This document shows positions 36,939-50,262 of a DNA stretch of 64,000 bases, piece after piece; position 1 is the first letter of the stretch; each line of letters starts with the position of its first letter. Under the pieces are notes generated by a model. It saw only the letters and a list, made by a program, of their open reading frames with translations, ran no database searches and was not told the DNA's origin. Source of the DNA: Morchella semilibera (lineage: Eukaryota; Ascomycota; Pezizomycetes; Pezizales; Morchellaceae); NCBI GenBank assembly GCA_009192285.1, contig WBVU01000019.1:62001-126000 (forward strand). The letters are read 5' to 3'. Made by a program: the position numbers and the translations under genes.

Positions 36939-39206
36939 CGTATACGCAGTGATATACTAGGGCCCAGGGGTTGAGAGATTGAGATTGCATGTATTATCGA
37001 TGTTGATTGAAATTTAAGTCATGTGAATCTCAGAGGATCGATCTGCAAGTGAGGGTACACTCTGGCATGTCCTTTACGTGAAGTATAATTTAGTCGCCTG
37101 TGATGTGAGAAATAGGAGAGGATGGTAAGAACTGTGGGTGTGTGGGAGGGGACGTACTGGTTTTATATGATTGCATCCTGGGCACTAGTGAATCACTAAT
37201 CCTAATCCCTAACCCGCTACTCTAACATAACGGTAGACGCTCTCACGGGGGTATGGCGACCACGGGGGTATGGCGACCACGGGGGTACATGTGGGGATTT
37301 CTGGTTTGTTTCCATCCAAAGGACAGCTAAATTCACAAGAATAAGTAAGTTTGAAATATCACATGAAGCTCAAACAACCTATTATCTTAAATTATATCCA
37401 TTTGGAAATCAGTTTTAGTACCTTTCGGCGTTGCGAAAAATCCCCACACCCTCCGTGGTCGCCATACCTCCGTGAGAGCGCCTACATGCATCATTTGATG
37501 CATAACCCATATAACGTGACTGGTGCGTAATATAATTGTAATAAATGATGTATAAATGGTCATGAATTCTCTTAATATCGACTGGCCAGTTTTACTTATT
37601 TATATCATCCATTTGCAATAATTATACTTCATCTAGACTTTTTATCTACTCGACCCTGGTTCCACTGTTCCCAGATTACATGTACATATAAAGTACGTTA
37701 TACTTGTAAGTACATACATGTAGTGGTACATACATGTATTTTTCTAAATTTTACTAATGACACTTCTATGCGATTATATATTAAGCTATACATGTAGGTA
37801 GTATATATCTGGTCTGGCTAACCCGGATCCTCTACATATACTGATCGATCACGACCACTCTCCCAAAATTAAAACTTTTATTGCACTGTATCCAACCAAG
37901 TCTTACGCACTTTAATGTCCTCTCATGGACCTCCTCGCGTGTCTATCAATGATTACCATAGATTACTTACCATAGTGTGAGGTACATATCATTAGCAACT
38001 ACAACACAACTACAGGCAATAAATGACTTAACAACACAAGCTCATTAGCTAGCATTACCTAGCCTACGGGTTTTGTACATGCACGAGTTATCAACCAATC
38101 AAACAATCAACCGATCTTTTATATCAGTTATCAATCAATCAATCAAACAACCGATCGCGAGCGTTAACCCGCTGATCGCGAGTGATATTCTGTGATTGGC
38201 ATGCATCATGAAAGGCTTTCTTATGTATGTCTAGGCGGTTTTTGGTATAGTTCTCCTTCTAACCTTTGCAATTAGGCCTAGGAAAGACAAACAGGGACCC
38301 CCAAACAGCCGTGGGATTATGGCCTAGGTTTCTCTTCTATACAGCGGTATAAAGAGCAACAGCGCCGTGTTACAACCCAAAACTGGTACTGATAGACAAC
38401 AATATGATCACCAACCAATACCGCGTCTCAGCGGCCGGTCACACAGGTCGTTGAAATTCTCCTATGGTTATTTGTCTTGAATACTCCCCCCCTGATCTCC
38501 CCCCATTCTGGCCCGAGAAGGCAATCTTGTGTTACCGGCCGTTGAGAGGAATTAATGCGCGCGGTAGTGTACTATATCTACTGTGAATACTCGTCAACCG
38601 CCTACCAAACGGTATGGGAACATTAATATTGGAAACAGCTCTCACGATTAGAAAAAGAGTTCACGCATAATAAACATGACGCCCCTTAGAGTAGCGTCCC
38701 TTTATAAATACTTGGATCCTGCCTTTGGTATAACCTTTGTAAAAGATCAGTGCTGGTAGCTCGTATATTGAGGCGTTTTGAGGTATTTTAGAATTACCAA
38801 GGCCCAGGGCAGAATCTTTTGATGCATGATGTTGCTAATGGCTTTACTAAAGGGATGGATATAAGTATGTTTAGGCCTGTTTTCCGACGTCTCGTTTTAA
38901 AAGTGCAATTTCAGGGGGATAGGGAGTGCTCCGAGGATTACAATAAGCCATCCCCAAAGCACTTTATTGTAAAAGCCATCGTCTCGAATGAGGATTGGTA
39001 GAAGTGCATTCTTCTGACTTACCCTGGCCCAACGTAGCCGATAGTCGTAATTACATGTAGAGAGCCACACTTTCAACAAAAAGGTATCTATGAAAATATA
39101 ATAGAAATAGAAATAGAAAAGCCCAAACCAAACCCTTGACCCCCGCACAACAACAAGCAAAAAAGCAAAGTTAGAAATGAAGAAAGGAGCGCATTCTATT
39201 CAAGTT
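36939..39206. other. Intergenic region with a TIR element
   Basis: No supported gene. Contains the TA-flanked inverted-repeat element at 37236-37482, many TACATGTA-type palindromes (37675-37800), AATCAATCAAACAA direct repeats (38095-38150) and plain AT-rich DNA. Confidence 0.55.
37236..37482. mobile_element. TA-flanked TIR element with tandem copies in the left arm
   Basis: Left end GACGCTCTCACGGGGGTATGG and right end inverted (CCATACCTCCGTGAGAGCGCC) match over about 35 bp; the match resumes with TGTGGGGATTT. TA lies just outside both ends (37234-37235, 37483-37484). The left arm carries extra tandem copies of CACGGGGGTATGGCGAC. 247 bp, non-coding. Non-autonomous DNA transposon is the likely nature. 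Confidence 0.6.
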
Positions 39207-41513
39207 CTAGGAGATTCGTCTGAAGAACGCCTCGTACTCCTCTTTATTTTTGAAATGCGGCGGTCCCCGCGGCTTCTTGGGGTCTCTCCTCTCATTCAAA
39301 TCGTCACCATCTCCTGGTGTTGAACTGGTCGAGCTGCCCCCATCAAGGTGGGATACCCCCGCCGGGGGAGGTTCTGGAACCAAGAATCTCCAGTTCTGAG
39401 GAAAGAATTTTGAAAGCGTATACTCGTCCCTTCCGATGACCTTTGACTCTCCACCAAAAGGCACTCGGAACCGGTCAAGGATATGTCGCGTTACCTCGTT
39501 CTCCGGCGTGAAGCTAGGAAGAAAGTGAGACCTCTCGCCGCTGATTGGGTTTTCCTGATCGAAGCGACGTTTAGAGCCAGCTGATTGTGAGGAAACACCA
39601 GAACTGTCTTCGGGAACGGCGATGGTGCGTCGAAGCGAGGTGAGAATGTCGAGAAAGCGCTGAGCGACAATATCATAAATAGCGCAGACCCTAAGGGCGC
39701 CGATGCACTTACTGAGGAGGTCTTGGTCTTGGCCTTCGGTTTGTTTCCCAGCGCACAAGCTCTCAGTATCTACGGATGAGAGACATAGTAGGGTTATGAG
39801 TCCGGCGGTGTATGCAGCTTGTCTACTTAGTCCTTCCCCGTCAGTCATAAACAATACATATCCAACAAAGAGCGGAAAGGAATCTCGTACATCAGCATCC
39901 AGCACCTCCGAACTATCCGACCTTCCGAGTGTAACAGTCCAACAACCTCCCAGACAGTCAGCGCCTTAGCTCCTCCGACATAAAGGATTCTGAAGAATCC
40001 GCAAAATAAAATAGGGAAGTAAAACCGTTGCAAGCTGTCTGCCTGCAGACACACACATTCGAGCATATTCATCTACTACGGCCATCCTGGCCAGGCCCTC
40101 GAGGCCCTCGAAGCGTCCCTCCAGCCTCTCTAGGAGAGTGCGTCGTGTCAATAGTATGATACAGCTGAGGTAGGAGCTGTGAGCCAAGAGTATCGTGGAT
40201 CGTTGTTTCGAGTCATTACCGGAAACCGCCCTATGCAGGCGCAGTGACTCTGGAAGTGATGAGTGCCATGCTTTCAAGCGGCTAGAATAGAACGCCACTT
40301 TGTTAAAGTCGATGCAGGTTGGGGAGTAGACATCCTTCGTGATTGTGCCCATGAGGATTGAGAGCTTTATGACTTCGGCGTGTAGATAGGCGTCCAGGTC
40401 GTTTGTGCATGTTCGATAGCCCTACAACCCCGTTAACTCCGAGATCTCAAAAGAAAGTCAAGCACCCACTTACCTCGCCATAAATCGGGTCCTCCCCATC
40501 ACATATTGTCGGAATGTTACCCAATGACCCAGAGAGCCAGCTAACAATGTGATCCCCACATTAGTACTCCAGATTCAAACCGGACGGACATAACCTCCGA
40601 CCAATCGAACATTCAATGGAAGGAATATCTACCCATCCAGGAAAACCAATGATCCCCACACTCTTTTCCAGGAGGACCATTCTCGCTCGCTGTAGTCAGG
40701 GCGCCTCTGCACCAAATTGAGACCCCCCGAACGCGCAAGCTCTATCGCCTGATCTAGTAAGTCATTAGTAACCGAACCACCATACTCCAGCCACACCACC
40801 GCCCAGTAACAAAACATACCCAAATAATCTCTGGCCCAAAACGACTTCTCAAACACCAAGAAAAGCCCCACGAGCATTGAGGTCCTCATCTTCCTCAACG
40901 GATCCCACTCCTTTTTAAGCCCGCCATCAAGGTACCATTTTGCGCTCTTGAACAATGCCAGTTGCATTTCCTGGCTAATATCCTCATACTGCGACCCGAC
41001 CGCAGCAATTGCGAGCAATTCACAGAATTGAGGCGCCGTGATCTTTGTTTGGCTGCTGATGGGGTAATATGTTGCATTGATGAGCTCGAAGACCTCATAC
41101 TCTGCGACAGTATAAATAAGTGTACTTGTGCCACGGATGAATCCTGATATGCATTGTGAGATTATCTCTAGCGGTGGAGGGTCGTGGATTCCATAAAACT
41201 TGTCAAGCTCTGGTCTCTGAGAATTATAATGGTATGAGCTAGAAGGGCGATTACTGCGACTACTGGCACAGCCGGTGAGATCAACAGTTGGCGGAGACGG
41301 ACGAGAGGAGAAATCGGCACTGGAGAACCTTCTTTGTATAGCGCAAGAAGTGCGTGCGTATGGTCGGACGGTATCTTGTGTTCCTTCTCCCAGTATTCCC
41401 GCAAGCGCTGAGCGTAGAGGTGGGAGTATGAGGTTTGTGGGTGGTAATTGCTCCAGCTGCTGCTGCAGTGGGTGGTATGGTAGAAGGGGAGATGGAGGAT
41501 TAGAACCTTGCAT
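39207..41513 (-). CDS. Regulator with fungal transcription-factor domain, no visible zinc cluster
   Basis: Four exons on the minus strand: 41513-40633, 40540-40474, 40421-39980 and 39883-39207, about 688 residues. The centre matches the fungal-specific transcription-factor (middle homology) style: FCELLAIAAVGSQY, FCYWAVVWLEYGG, a WKRVWGSLVFLDGWLSGSLG core built across the first joint, and NKVAFYSSRLKAWHSSLPESLRLH. The C-terminus is hydrophilic, ending in KNKEEYEAFFRRIS. The start used is the first ATG of the frame after a purine-rich tract; the frame remains open upstream through lysine-rich codons, so the true start could be earlier. No Cys6 cluster was found in the exon or in the 700 bases before it. 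The third intron (39884-39979) has a weak donor (GTCGGA) and is the least certain joint. Probably nuclear; target unknown. Confidence 0.78.
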
Positions 41514-44187
41514 CTTCTTCTTCGCCTTCGGCTTCAAGCTCTTCTTCTTTCTTCTTCTCCTTCTTCTTCCTCTTCTTCTTCTTCTACTACTTTCTTTCTT
41601 TCAACAAGAATTAGTTATGGGGCCATCTAAGTTCTTATACAAGAACTCTTGCACCCCCCCCCCCCCCCCACAATTAATGGTCTCCATCTATGATTATACC
41701 AGGGCCCACGGTAGGCGGAATCGTGTGGTGTTGTGCCAGGCTACCACAGAGTAGTTTGAGGTGGAACCCAAGCGCAACGACGTAAGAGAAACTTATCCAA
41801 ACCTGAAGAGAATGACCAATTGCCGATCTACTCTACATGCAATTAACCCAAAAGAAATCGTCTCTCATAGACGGTATCGTATGTATGTCCACTCCTACTA
41901 CGTAGGTACATACATAGTTTTGGTGGCGAAAGGAAAAAAATCCAGCACCCTGGATCCACACTTACTCTAATTCCTTCTCACATATGCGGCTCTTTTTTTC
42001 TTTCTTTTCTTTTTTCCCTTGCGCTGAATCTCTCCCTCCCCCACCCCTCAGGAAAAAAAAAATCCAATCCCGATAGGCGATTGTGATCATCCACCTGACC
42101 AGAACCGAGTTTCCACACACACACCAAGGTAGGTAGCCTAAGGTAGGGTAGCTGTCCGTTCCCATGTGCTGGGATTTGAGCAACGTCAAGGATCTCATAC
42201 GATTATTGCAGATAAAGAAGGCGTTTTCCTCTAGACATGATTGGCTTGTGGTGCAGATACGTACTCTAAACGTGCAAATAAGTGAAACCGGTATGCACGT
42301 GGATAGAACAGGGAAATTATACATACATACCGGGTAGAGAGAGATCTAGTAGATACAACTCTATCTCTACTCTACTGGCGGTGAAACTAAGTACTGTCTC
42401 CCGCGATAAGCAACTACATCATAACCGTATGAAAATGACTGTGGCTTCAATGCACCTAGATCTAGCTAGTGATTGTGGTTCAAGTAGGGCGGGGTTGAAT
42501 ACATGTAATTTCACCCCCAGTACATACATGTATGTAAATACATGGCTGTAGCTGTATGTTGGGCGGAATATCACTACCCCGCCAGTTAAAGGGTGTTTGA
42601 GGCGTTATTGAATTCAGTGGACCCTAGATAAGTAACTTGATACACGCACCTTGAGGCTCAGATGAGGTGTGTAACACAGTCATCCTCCGATACAGATACA
42701 GCACTCAGACTAACTAGTCCTTTGCCAGTGGAGGAAAGGTTATTGTGGGAGACTGTGGTACTCTACAAGAGTTTAGTGTCAACGACGGTATAAATAATGC
42801 ATGCAGCATCTCCAACTACATACTCTGCATGTACCTACATACATGTACTACATGTATCTACATCCTTACGACCCTTACTTTGACGACCTGAGTGAGCACG
42901 GGGCAGGAAAATCAAATATCCGCTTTGTGGCTTTTTTTTTTCCTTGCTAATGTTTATATAAGAAAGAAAAACTTTAGTCATCCAAGACCATATATTGGAC
43001 ATGCCATTTCCTACATGTAGCTAAGTATATATGTGGAGTTTGGTTTTATTCTCAACGTGGGTACGAGGGACCAGAGCCAGGTCATGGAGGCGTTTTTTTT
43101 GAAAGTGATGGGTCCTTTTTTACTTGAATGGTGGTCGTTTATTTAATCAAGTCTTATCCTCCTAGACCGCCTCTCTAACTTTACTGCTTACCCCTAGACA
43201 CGGAAGTTATTATTGGCCCGGTCTAGATCAGTGGCATCCAGTGTTTCCTACCTACGTACTTTACTACCTATCTTGCTAGGTCACTGAGGGGTTGCAATTA
43301 CCGGATGTTGGCTGTATAAGAGTATCTCCTTTTTTTTTCCTTTCTTTTCTTTTTTTTAAAATTTAATTTATGTTTTAGAATGCTGCCAAATACTACATAT
43401 CCCTATCCCATTGCCAGCGCTGCTCAGCCCAACATGGCAGCGGGCATCGTTTCATCGGTTGCGGTGGCGATACTCCCCTGACCACACGTGTGTGTATATA
43501 CATGTATGTTGTAAATATAGCACTTTATCCCCATACATGTTCAGTCTTCCCTGCGTATCAGCAAAAGAAACAAAGTCTAGGCCTCGCGACGCCAGTAAGG
43601 AGGGGGGGAAAAAAGCCACATGGTTAATTTAATCCGATTCCCTATGCCTGCAGGTACGATCCCACCATACAGATGACAGCTATCAGGAACCACTGTAATG
43701 GACTTTACGGTGGTTGGGAGCGGATCTCTATACCGATGAAATTGAGGCTTTGATGCGAGTTCCAAATACGATCGCGGGGGTTTTCGTGAAGGCGGGGAAT
43801 AGCGCGTACAGAATGTTGTCCCCCCCCCCCCGGGTTGAGTTTCCATCTGGGTAAGTGGAGGGTTCCAACAAACCATTGATCCCGTAGGTCCAAACGAGGC
43901 GATAGGCGAACATGCAACAATATCTTGATGTTGCTCAACACCGAACGGAGCTGCCTGAAATTTTACCATAACCGTGACAATATTAAAAACCCACGACACC
44001 TTACAGATCACAAAGGCGCAAATAAACAAACATAGACAGAAGCCACAATTGGAAATACAAATCACACGCCATCTGAGTAGTATCGACGATTGAATACATG
44101 AATCCAATGCCCAATTAACCCCAATTCAAAAGAAAGGAAGGAAAAAAAAAAAAAACAGCACATCATATCTGAATAACGACCACATAT
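41514..44187. other. Intergenic region
   Basis: No supported gene. It has a pyrimidine-rich CTT/TTC stretch (41515-41610), a C16 run at 41654-41669, A- and T-runs, TACATGTA palindromes near 42530 and 42840, and short frames without domains. Confidence 0.5.
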
Positions 44188-45666
44188 TCATATTGACATT
44201 TCAGCAATCACTGGCGGCAACGGCTTTGTCAAAGTCTCAATTTGCCCCCCCCTCACCATCTTCACCGGCCATTCCAGCCACTTCTGCCACTTCTCCAGAT
44301 CACTTATACTCCTCTCGATTCTCGACAACTCATACTCTGCCCGTCCTTCCACCCACCAATACACCTCCATCCTTTTGAGCAGCACGCAGTAATATGCGAA
44401 TATCACAAGCGCCCGCGGCCGCCGCTGCTTCAATAGCGACACATACTTATCGCTTACACAGATTGGCCACACAAATATCAGTCCGATTGCATTGGCCAGT
44501 TGCTCCGGGTCTGTGCAGTTCTCAAAGTTCCTACGCAGTCCATGGATCGCGCCGAAATACGTAGACGATACCTCCGTATTCTTGAGTTCATCTGCCTCGG
44601 GCTCCGTTGTGTCTGTACACAGTCTGAACAACGCATTCAGCGCCTCCTCTGCATGATCTGATAGCCCGGGACCCTCTTTGAATCTTGTTTTTAGCATTGG
44701 AGATAGAAAACCATTTTCTATCCACCTCCACACCTCACTGAGGATGCTGTGAACTCCGCGGATGAGCGGAACCCACTCTGGCATGCTCCAAGGCTCGTCC
44801 CCGTTCGAATTCCCTGGTATGAGTGGGGATGCGGTCGCAAAGACGACGACGAGCGCCGAAGAGATGAAGAGGGCCTCGCAAGTATCTTTACAAATATGAG
44901 GGACCATAACAGCAAGTGTGCGCACAGCTTGGTCGTAGTGGGCCGTTGCAGTGAGAAGGCGGGAAGTGCGATTGTGGGGCTCGAGGAGCGCTAGGTGAAG
45001 GGAAGAGATGGCAAGCATGGCATGAATGGTACATCCACTCCTATCAGAGAAAGCAAGGCGGGGCACATGAACCACCCATATTTCTATGAGGTCCTTGGTG
45101 CTTGCCAAAAAAGTGGGAACCTGCATAGAGTAGTGATACATCAATTCCAGATCCGTGGTGTTCCATGAGAAGCCAGAGCCGTGATGTGTACCGCTATGTT
45201 GGAATATACTCTGGCTCTGCTGTTGGTTCTGGAGTGGCGAGAGGAATACATCTGGTAGGTATGTGAGAACCGTCGCTACTGGGGAAGGGGATCCCATATA
45301 ACTGTCCGGAGTTGAAGCCGGAGGAGAGAGCAGACTGCTGTCGTTGGTGCTGTTGATGACATTTGGTGTGTTTACTGTATTTCCAGTTGCGCGGTTGCTG
45401 GCACTGCTTGCTCCAGCAGTGCTAAAGTCGCATTCGATAGCATGTTTGATGCAGTTCCCACAAGCAGGATGGACCTCATCGCACTGCGCAGGATAAACGG
45501 GTCAGTAACAGTAGCAAAGCAATAAGTTAAGTAATAAACCCCCAAAAGACAACTAGATGGGTACATGTAGTATTTAAAGGTACCTACATGTACTTACCTT
45601 AACTCTTCTCTTCTTGCATTTCGTGCAGCCATTCCTAGACTTTGTATGTGTGCGTCGAGCTGGCAT
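44188..45666 (-). CDS. Zn2Cys6 transcription factor, compact two-exon gene
   Basis: Fungal zinc-cluster regulator of 454 residues from two exons (45666-45598 and 45483-44188). The intron interrupts the cluster just before the third cysteine. The N-terminal motif SRNGCTKCKKRRVKCDE has cysteines at 14, 17, 24, 31, 34 and 41 (C-x2-C-x6-C-x6-C-x2-C-x6-C), preceded by a basic stretch (ARRTHTKSR). A serine/asparagine-rich linker follows. The rest resembles the fungal_trans_2 type seen in Upc2-like regulators (FSWNTTDLELMYHYS, VPRLAFSDRSGCTIHAMLAISSLH, then a long helical domain). Upc2-type factors control sterol genes, but that role here is only family analogy. No frame defects. The start is the first ATG, and gives the canonical spacing. 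Confidence 0.9.
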
Positions 45667-48600
45667 TTGTATTAGTGTATGCGGTTTCGGTACCTGATTG
45701 GATGCGAATACGACGTATTTGTTCTTTTGCTGGACTCAAATAATTGTTCTTTTTTTTTTTTTTTTTTTTTTTTTTCTTTCCTAATTGTATTTTCCCGAAC
45801 CGTACCCGTGACTGTGTTATGATATGACGAGGAGGGCATTCTTGAGAGGAAGAGAGACAATGCAATGGAAGCTGCGGATCCGAGTACGGGGGCAGCACCT
45901 CCCGAATACGAATACGCGAACAAATATGGCTTGGCATGCAACATATCGGGCAACAAACCGAGGGAAATGGTCAAGGATGAAAAGTTAGCACCGGGGCTCT
46001 GATATACAACTTACGTATACATCAATTAAAAATATAGAGTTGGTACAAGGGCACAGCTCCTGCAAAACACGCAAAATTAAACAAAAAAAAACAAAAATAT
46101 GAAAACCAAAAACAAACCCCTAACCTGCCACGTGCTCCAAGGCTTTCTAGAAGGCAGGATTTTCAGGGGGGGCCAAACCTGAGGGTCGGGCATCTAGAGT
46201 ATCTCCGTTAACCGCATCGATACGATCGCGGCCCGCGGCATGGGCAGATCAATGTTAAACCCTAACCCTGTTCATACACAGTGGGTACATACAAGATCAA
46301 GTAACCGACTGGCCGAGATGCCCTAGTCACGGGTTGAGGTCGAAAAGCCCTAGAAAACATCCTTCTTTCTCGTGGCTGGCTTTGGCCGTATATAATAGAA
46401 ATATCCCTGGTCCTGTATGGCCGTGATGCTACGCGCTTCTGGTGTTCCTTGGGTAACCCCAGTATGGATCATCGTTTCAGTTGACTTTTAGATGTCTGAT
46501 GCCCTGCATGAAGGTGAACGGGTAGCGGGAGCTTTTTGTGATAGGTAGTATTTATTTGTATCCATATACAATACTAGCTTGAGCAGCACTTCATGGACAG
46601 GCCCGAACGAGCTTCTCGGTTTGAGCTTGTGATCAATGGAAACGGTGATCAGGTAAAACGCCAGTGAGGTGTGGGAACCTTTATGGGCTGTAGTCAGTCT
46701 ATCTGTCCATCTTAAGAGTTGGATCTCTTCAGACTTTAGAGCGCATCAGGTGCTCTTACTTTGCCTTCGATCGCCAATGAATTGTACGTGGCGCGTATTA
46801 AGAGTCCCTTTACGTATTGTGTTCGTGGAGGGCCAACTCTACTAAATCCCCAAAAATTATTTTTTGTCTGTAACCTACGCCTTTATACGCTGCCTGGGGT
46901 CTCCTATTTCATTGAATGATTTTCTTTGAATGATTTTTGATTTAAAATCATAATATATCACTCGGCCGGGACCAATGGCCTGAAATTCTCGATGCCAAAT
47001 ATTTGGTTTTATATATATGACCCAGTCTTACTACCGTATACTAACTACCCAGGATCCGTGATACATTGATGAAGCTACAAACACCTGAAACCTTATCAGT
47101 TTCATAAAGGCCACTAGATCCTTGTTAACTACATGTAACCGAGCGCCTTGTCCCCTAAATTGTCGAGCAGGATGGACATTTCGCCGGGTTAATAGAAGGA
47201 GCTGAATATTCTAGCCATCTTCGTGAGATTGATTGTGCCTGAAGCTCCTTCATGTCGTTAGAGTCTATCATATTTGTGATCATAAGGTATCACTCGATAT
47301 CTTAGGGACTTGACAAATTCCCCAATAAATATCCCGGAAAATGGAGAACACAAGGAGAAAATGAGAGTCAACAATTTAATTAATAGATACCTTCGAGGCT
47401 TGTGATATAACCGTACCATAGGGGGTATATATTATAAAATGGAGTTATGGATTTCCTATTATCCCCCGCCTAAATCAGATTTGTATGGTATTAGTTCGAG
47501 TGAGACTTTGATGAAGTGCATATGCCCATTTGGATAATAATATATTGAAATTTTATACTGTGCCCCCCCCCCCCCCCGGGGAAGGCCCGGGGGGTTGCCA
47601 ACAAAGGCAGTATGTCTTTCCATGGAGCAAGAAGCGCTGGCCGGACGGGTACGGGTGCGAAAGTAAATAGTTTTTGTGTTGAGTATTGGACTAAAAGCTC
47701 TGTGAGCATACCTAGTGCACGTAGATCCCGAGATAGGACCCGGGTTCGTAGCCTCATTTATGCACTATTTGTTTCTTGGCTGTTGGATTGAATAGAGTAA
47801 ACGTGGTGTGGAATTATGTTATGTATTAGGATACAAGTAACAAGACCTTGCCTACGAATTTAGTTAAACTATTCCAGCTCTACTCATACGACAGCTATCT
47901 CAAGGGATTCAGGGTCGATCTATCACCAGGGTTGGTAATTCCCCCTAAGAAAATCTTGCATTCGCAGGGGTCGTTGGAAGGCTTAGTCCGGATGGCGGGG
48001 TTGAGAAACTCTGCTTATATCGCATTCACTGGCTTTCGGGCTGTGTAGGTATATTTATTCAATAGTGCTAGCCAATTCCATAGCGTTTCTAACCACGGGT
48101 ATTGTGCATTAGCTTCATGAGAGCTCAAATCAACTGGGAGCATATGGGCCTGAGCTCCATGGTGGAGTGACAAATACCTATTCAGAGCCACTCACTAGCT
48201 CATTGAGGGACCGCTTTGTCTTTATTCGCCTCTTGTAGGTCTCACTGGCTATTGACGGACACTGGGTGTTGATGAGCAGGGGATTTTTGTCGCTGGCCAT
48301 CACGTGGATGACTGTACTCCATGTAGCGAGGCATGGTTGCGGCGCAGGAAGGCGAGGAGGGTTAGGGTTCTATGCGTTCCTTGCACACACTCATACTCAG
48401 GCTGCCTTCATTCACCCCGCAGTTGACGACATGACTCTTCTACTTCATAACAAGCTACCAATAGGGATTTAGATGTTCCTGCTTATGGGTTGTTTAATAC
48501 AATGAGCAAAGAATCTCCTCCGGGCAAGTTTGGGCTTTTGAAATTATATATTTTTAAGGAACCCTCCCCGGATTTTCATACGCGAATGACACTGACATCC

Positions 48601-49776
48601 CGGTAGATTATCTTTAGAGGTGGTGTGATGTTTTGAGTTCTGAAAACCGAGCTGCAGCCACTTGCCTAAGTGCAGGAAAATGACGAGTTCAGCTATTCAT
48701 ATGGAGTTTACCTTAACGTATTATTAAAAAAAAAAGTGTGATTGGCTTCCGCGAGTATGCATTAGCCGGCATATATAGGCACAGTGGAATATTGTTTAGG
48801 CTTCTCGGTTTAAACATCCAAACTCACAGTCATTTACTCACTTGAGCGCATGTGCCGCCCTTTGGCCCCGCCGCCCTAGGTATACATTGTGGAGTCCCCA
48901 CATGTTTTAAGTAACCCATGGCCCATCAATGCTGACCCCCCTTATGATAGAGGAATTAAAATTTATAGGAGGCCCGTTGTTTGGTAAAAGGGCCTGTTGA
49001 TAAAGCCACACCCCATTTGCTTTTTCCTGAGAGGTCAGCGTTTTACTGGCGGTGCGTACGTGTGTACCTGCTGCCTCTTCTTACCAAAAGGAGATAATTA
49101 TACTATTGGCACTAAAACAAGGCCTCTTTTATTGGCCGTTATTTCGACCTTGGGTGATATATTGATGATTATTTCCCTGTTTACTCAACTACTACTTATA
49201 TCATTATGCTAATTACAGTAGTAACTCGTGTGTGATTACTAATATTGAAAGTAACAGCCAGGCCGAATTCTTTTATAAGCTATTCAGCTACTAGGAGCTC
49301 CTTTTGGGGGAATTCATACTACGATAATAGCTTAGCAATGTGCCCTCTGGTAACACTAGCTAAGTACTTAGTTGACTGATGCCAGAACTCAAGTCTGTCA
49401 GCTAGATTATGAGGAAAGAATAAGATTAGTGTTAAAAAAATAACGGCATATTTTTGAGCCTTTAAACTCTACATATATGTAACAGCTATGTAGTCGATGA
49501 GAAACCTAATAATATCACGGTGTCGATTCTCCCAGAAGCGAAATTCCCCAATGAAATTTTAAAAAGATTATATTAGAACTACGGCCCCTCGTAGTACACA
49601 TTCCCATATATTATCACCGATTAATGTTTACCGTAACCCGAAAATCACCACCCAGAACCCGTCTAAACCAACAAAAGAGAGACATGCCAGAATGCCGTTA
49701 ACTAACCCAAAACCCCATGATATAGGAAATTGACACCAAGTATTCGCCTCGACAGCTAGTCCCTCTGACCCAGGAT
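45667..49776. other. Intergenic region, 4.1 kb
   Basis: No supported gene. A T26 run (45750-45775), telomere-like AAACCCTAACCCT near 46257, TTAGGGTT near 48360, a C15 run at 47563-47577, and a short stretch near 48063-48110 that resembles 33683-33730. Open frames are short and mutually contradictory. Confidence 0.5.
45750..45775. repeat. T26 homopolymer
   Basis: Uninterrupted T run 25 bases beyond a TTCTT context, directly upstream of the zinc-cluster gene. Confidence 0.85.
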
Positions 49777-50262
49777 TCAAGACCCGTTAACCTCCTCAAC
49801 CGTAACCATAGTTCCGCTATAGCTAGATCTAGAATTGCGGCACCCTATTTTCTCCTCCCTAAAGCTATCCTCGTCGCGGCCGGCTCTCTCGTCAATCCAC
49901 ACAATTCCCCTCCCTGCATCGAAATCACCTGGGTCCACAATTCTTATCCCCGGCCCCTTCTCCTCATCCCGCAGACTACAACAAATGTGTTTGACAAGCC
50001 ACTTCTTTAGCCCGCTTGCGGTGCGCTTTACTATACTCTTCATATCTTGCCGCTCCTGGTTCTTAGAGTCCTCCTCTAGCGTTTTCTGATGACCGCGCTT
50101 TCCACCTCTCTGGGCAATTGTGAGGATTTTCGCTGGCGGGCTCTCGCACGTGCCCAGCGGCTTAGGCTTGCATGCAGCTGTAAGGGTTCCGTGGGGTGTA
50201 GAGGGCTCTAAGGAAGTAGCTGGGACCTCGTTATTCCAGAACAGTTTATCCTCGTTTTCCAT
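49777..50262 (-). CDS. Hypothetical basic protein, 161 aa
   Basis: Single frame of 161 residues, starting MENEDKLFWNNE. It is hydrophilic and charged, with a Lys/Arg-rich centre (RGGKRGHQK, KSIVKRTASGLKKWLVKHICCS) and an acidic C-terminal third (IVDPGDFDAGRGIVWIDERAGRDEDSFREE). No signal peptide, membrane segment or known domain is apparent. Codon use looks coding-like and a single ATG precedes the frame, but there is no family recognition. The central amphipathic KKWLVKHICC patch could bind membrane or DNA; that is speculation. Confidence 0.5.
   Translation of the reverse strand: MENEDKLFWNNEVPATSLEPSTPHGTLTAACKPKPLGTCESPPAKILTIAQRGGKRGHQKTLEEDSKNQERQDMKSIVKRTASGLKKWLVKHICCSLRDEEKGPGIRIVDPGDFDAGRGIVWIDERAGRDEDSFREEKIGCRNSRSSYSGTMVTVEEVNGS

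Noticed and set aside
47491-47757. 88-codon minus-strand frame through a C15 run
   Set aside because: Driven by the homopolymer and lacks domain, splice or promoter support.
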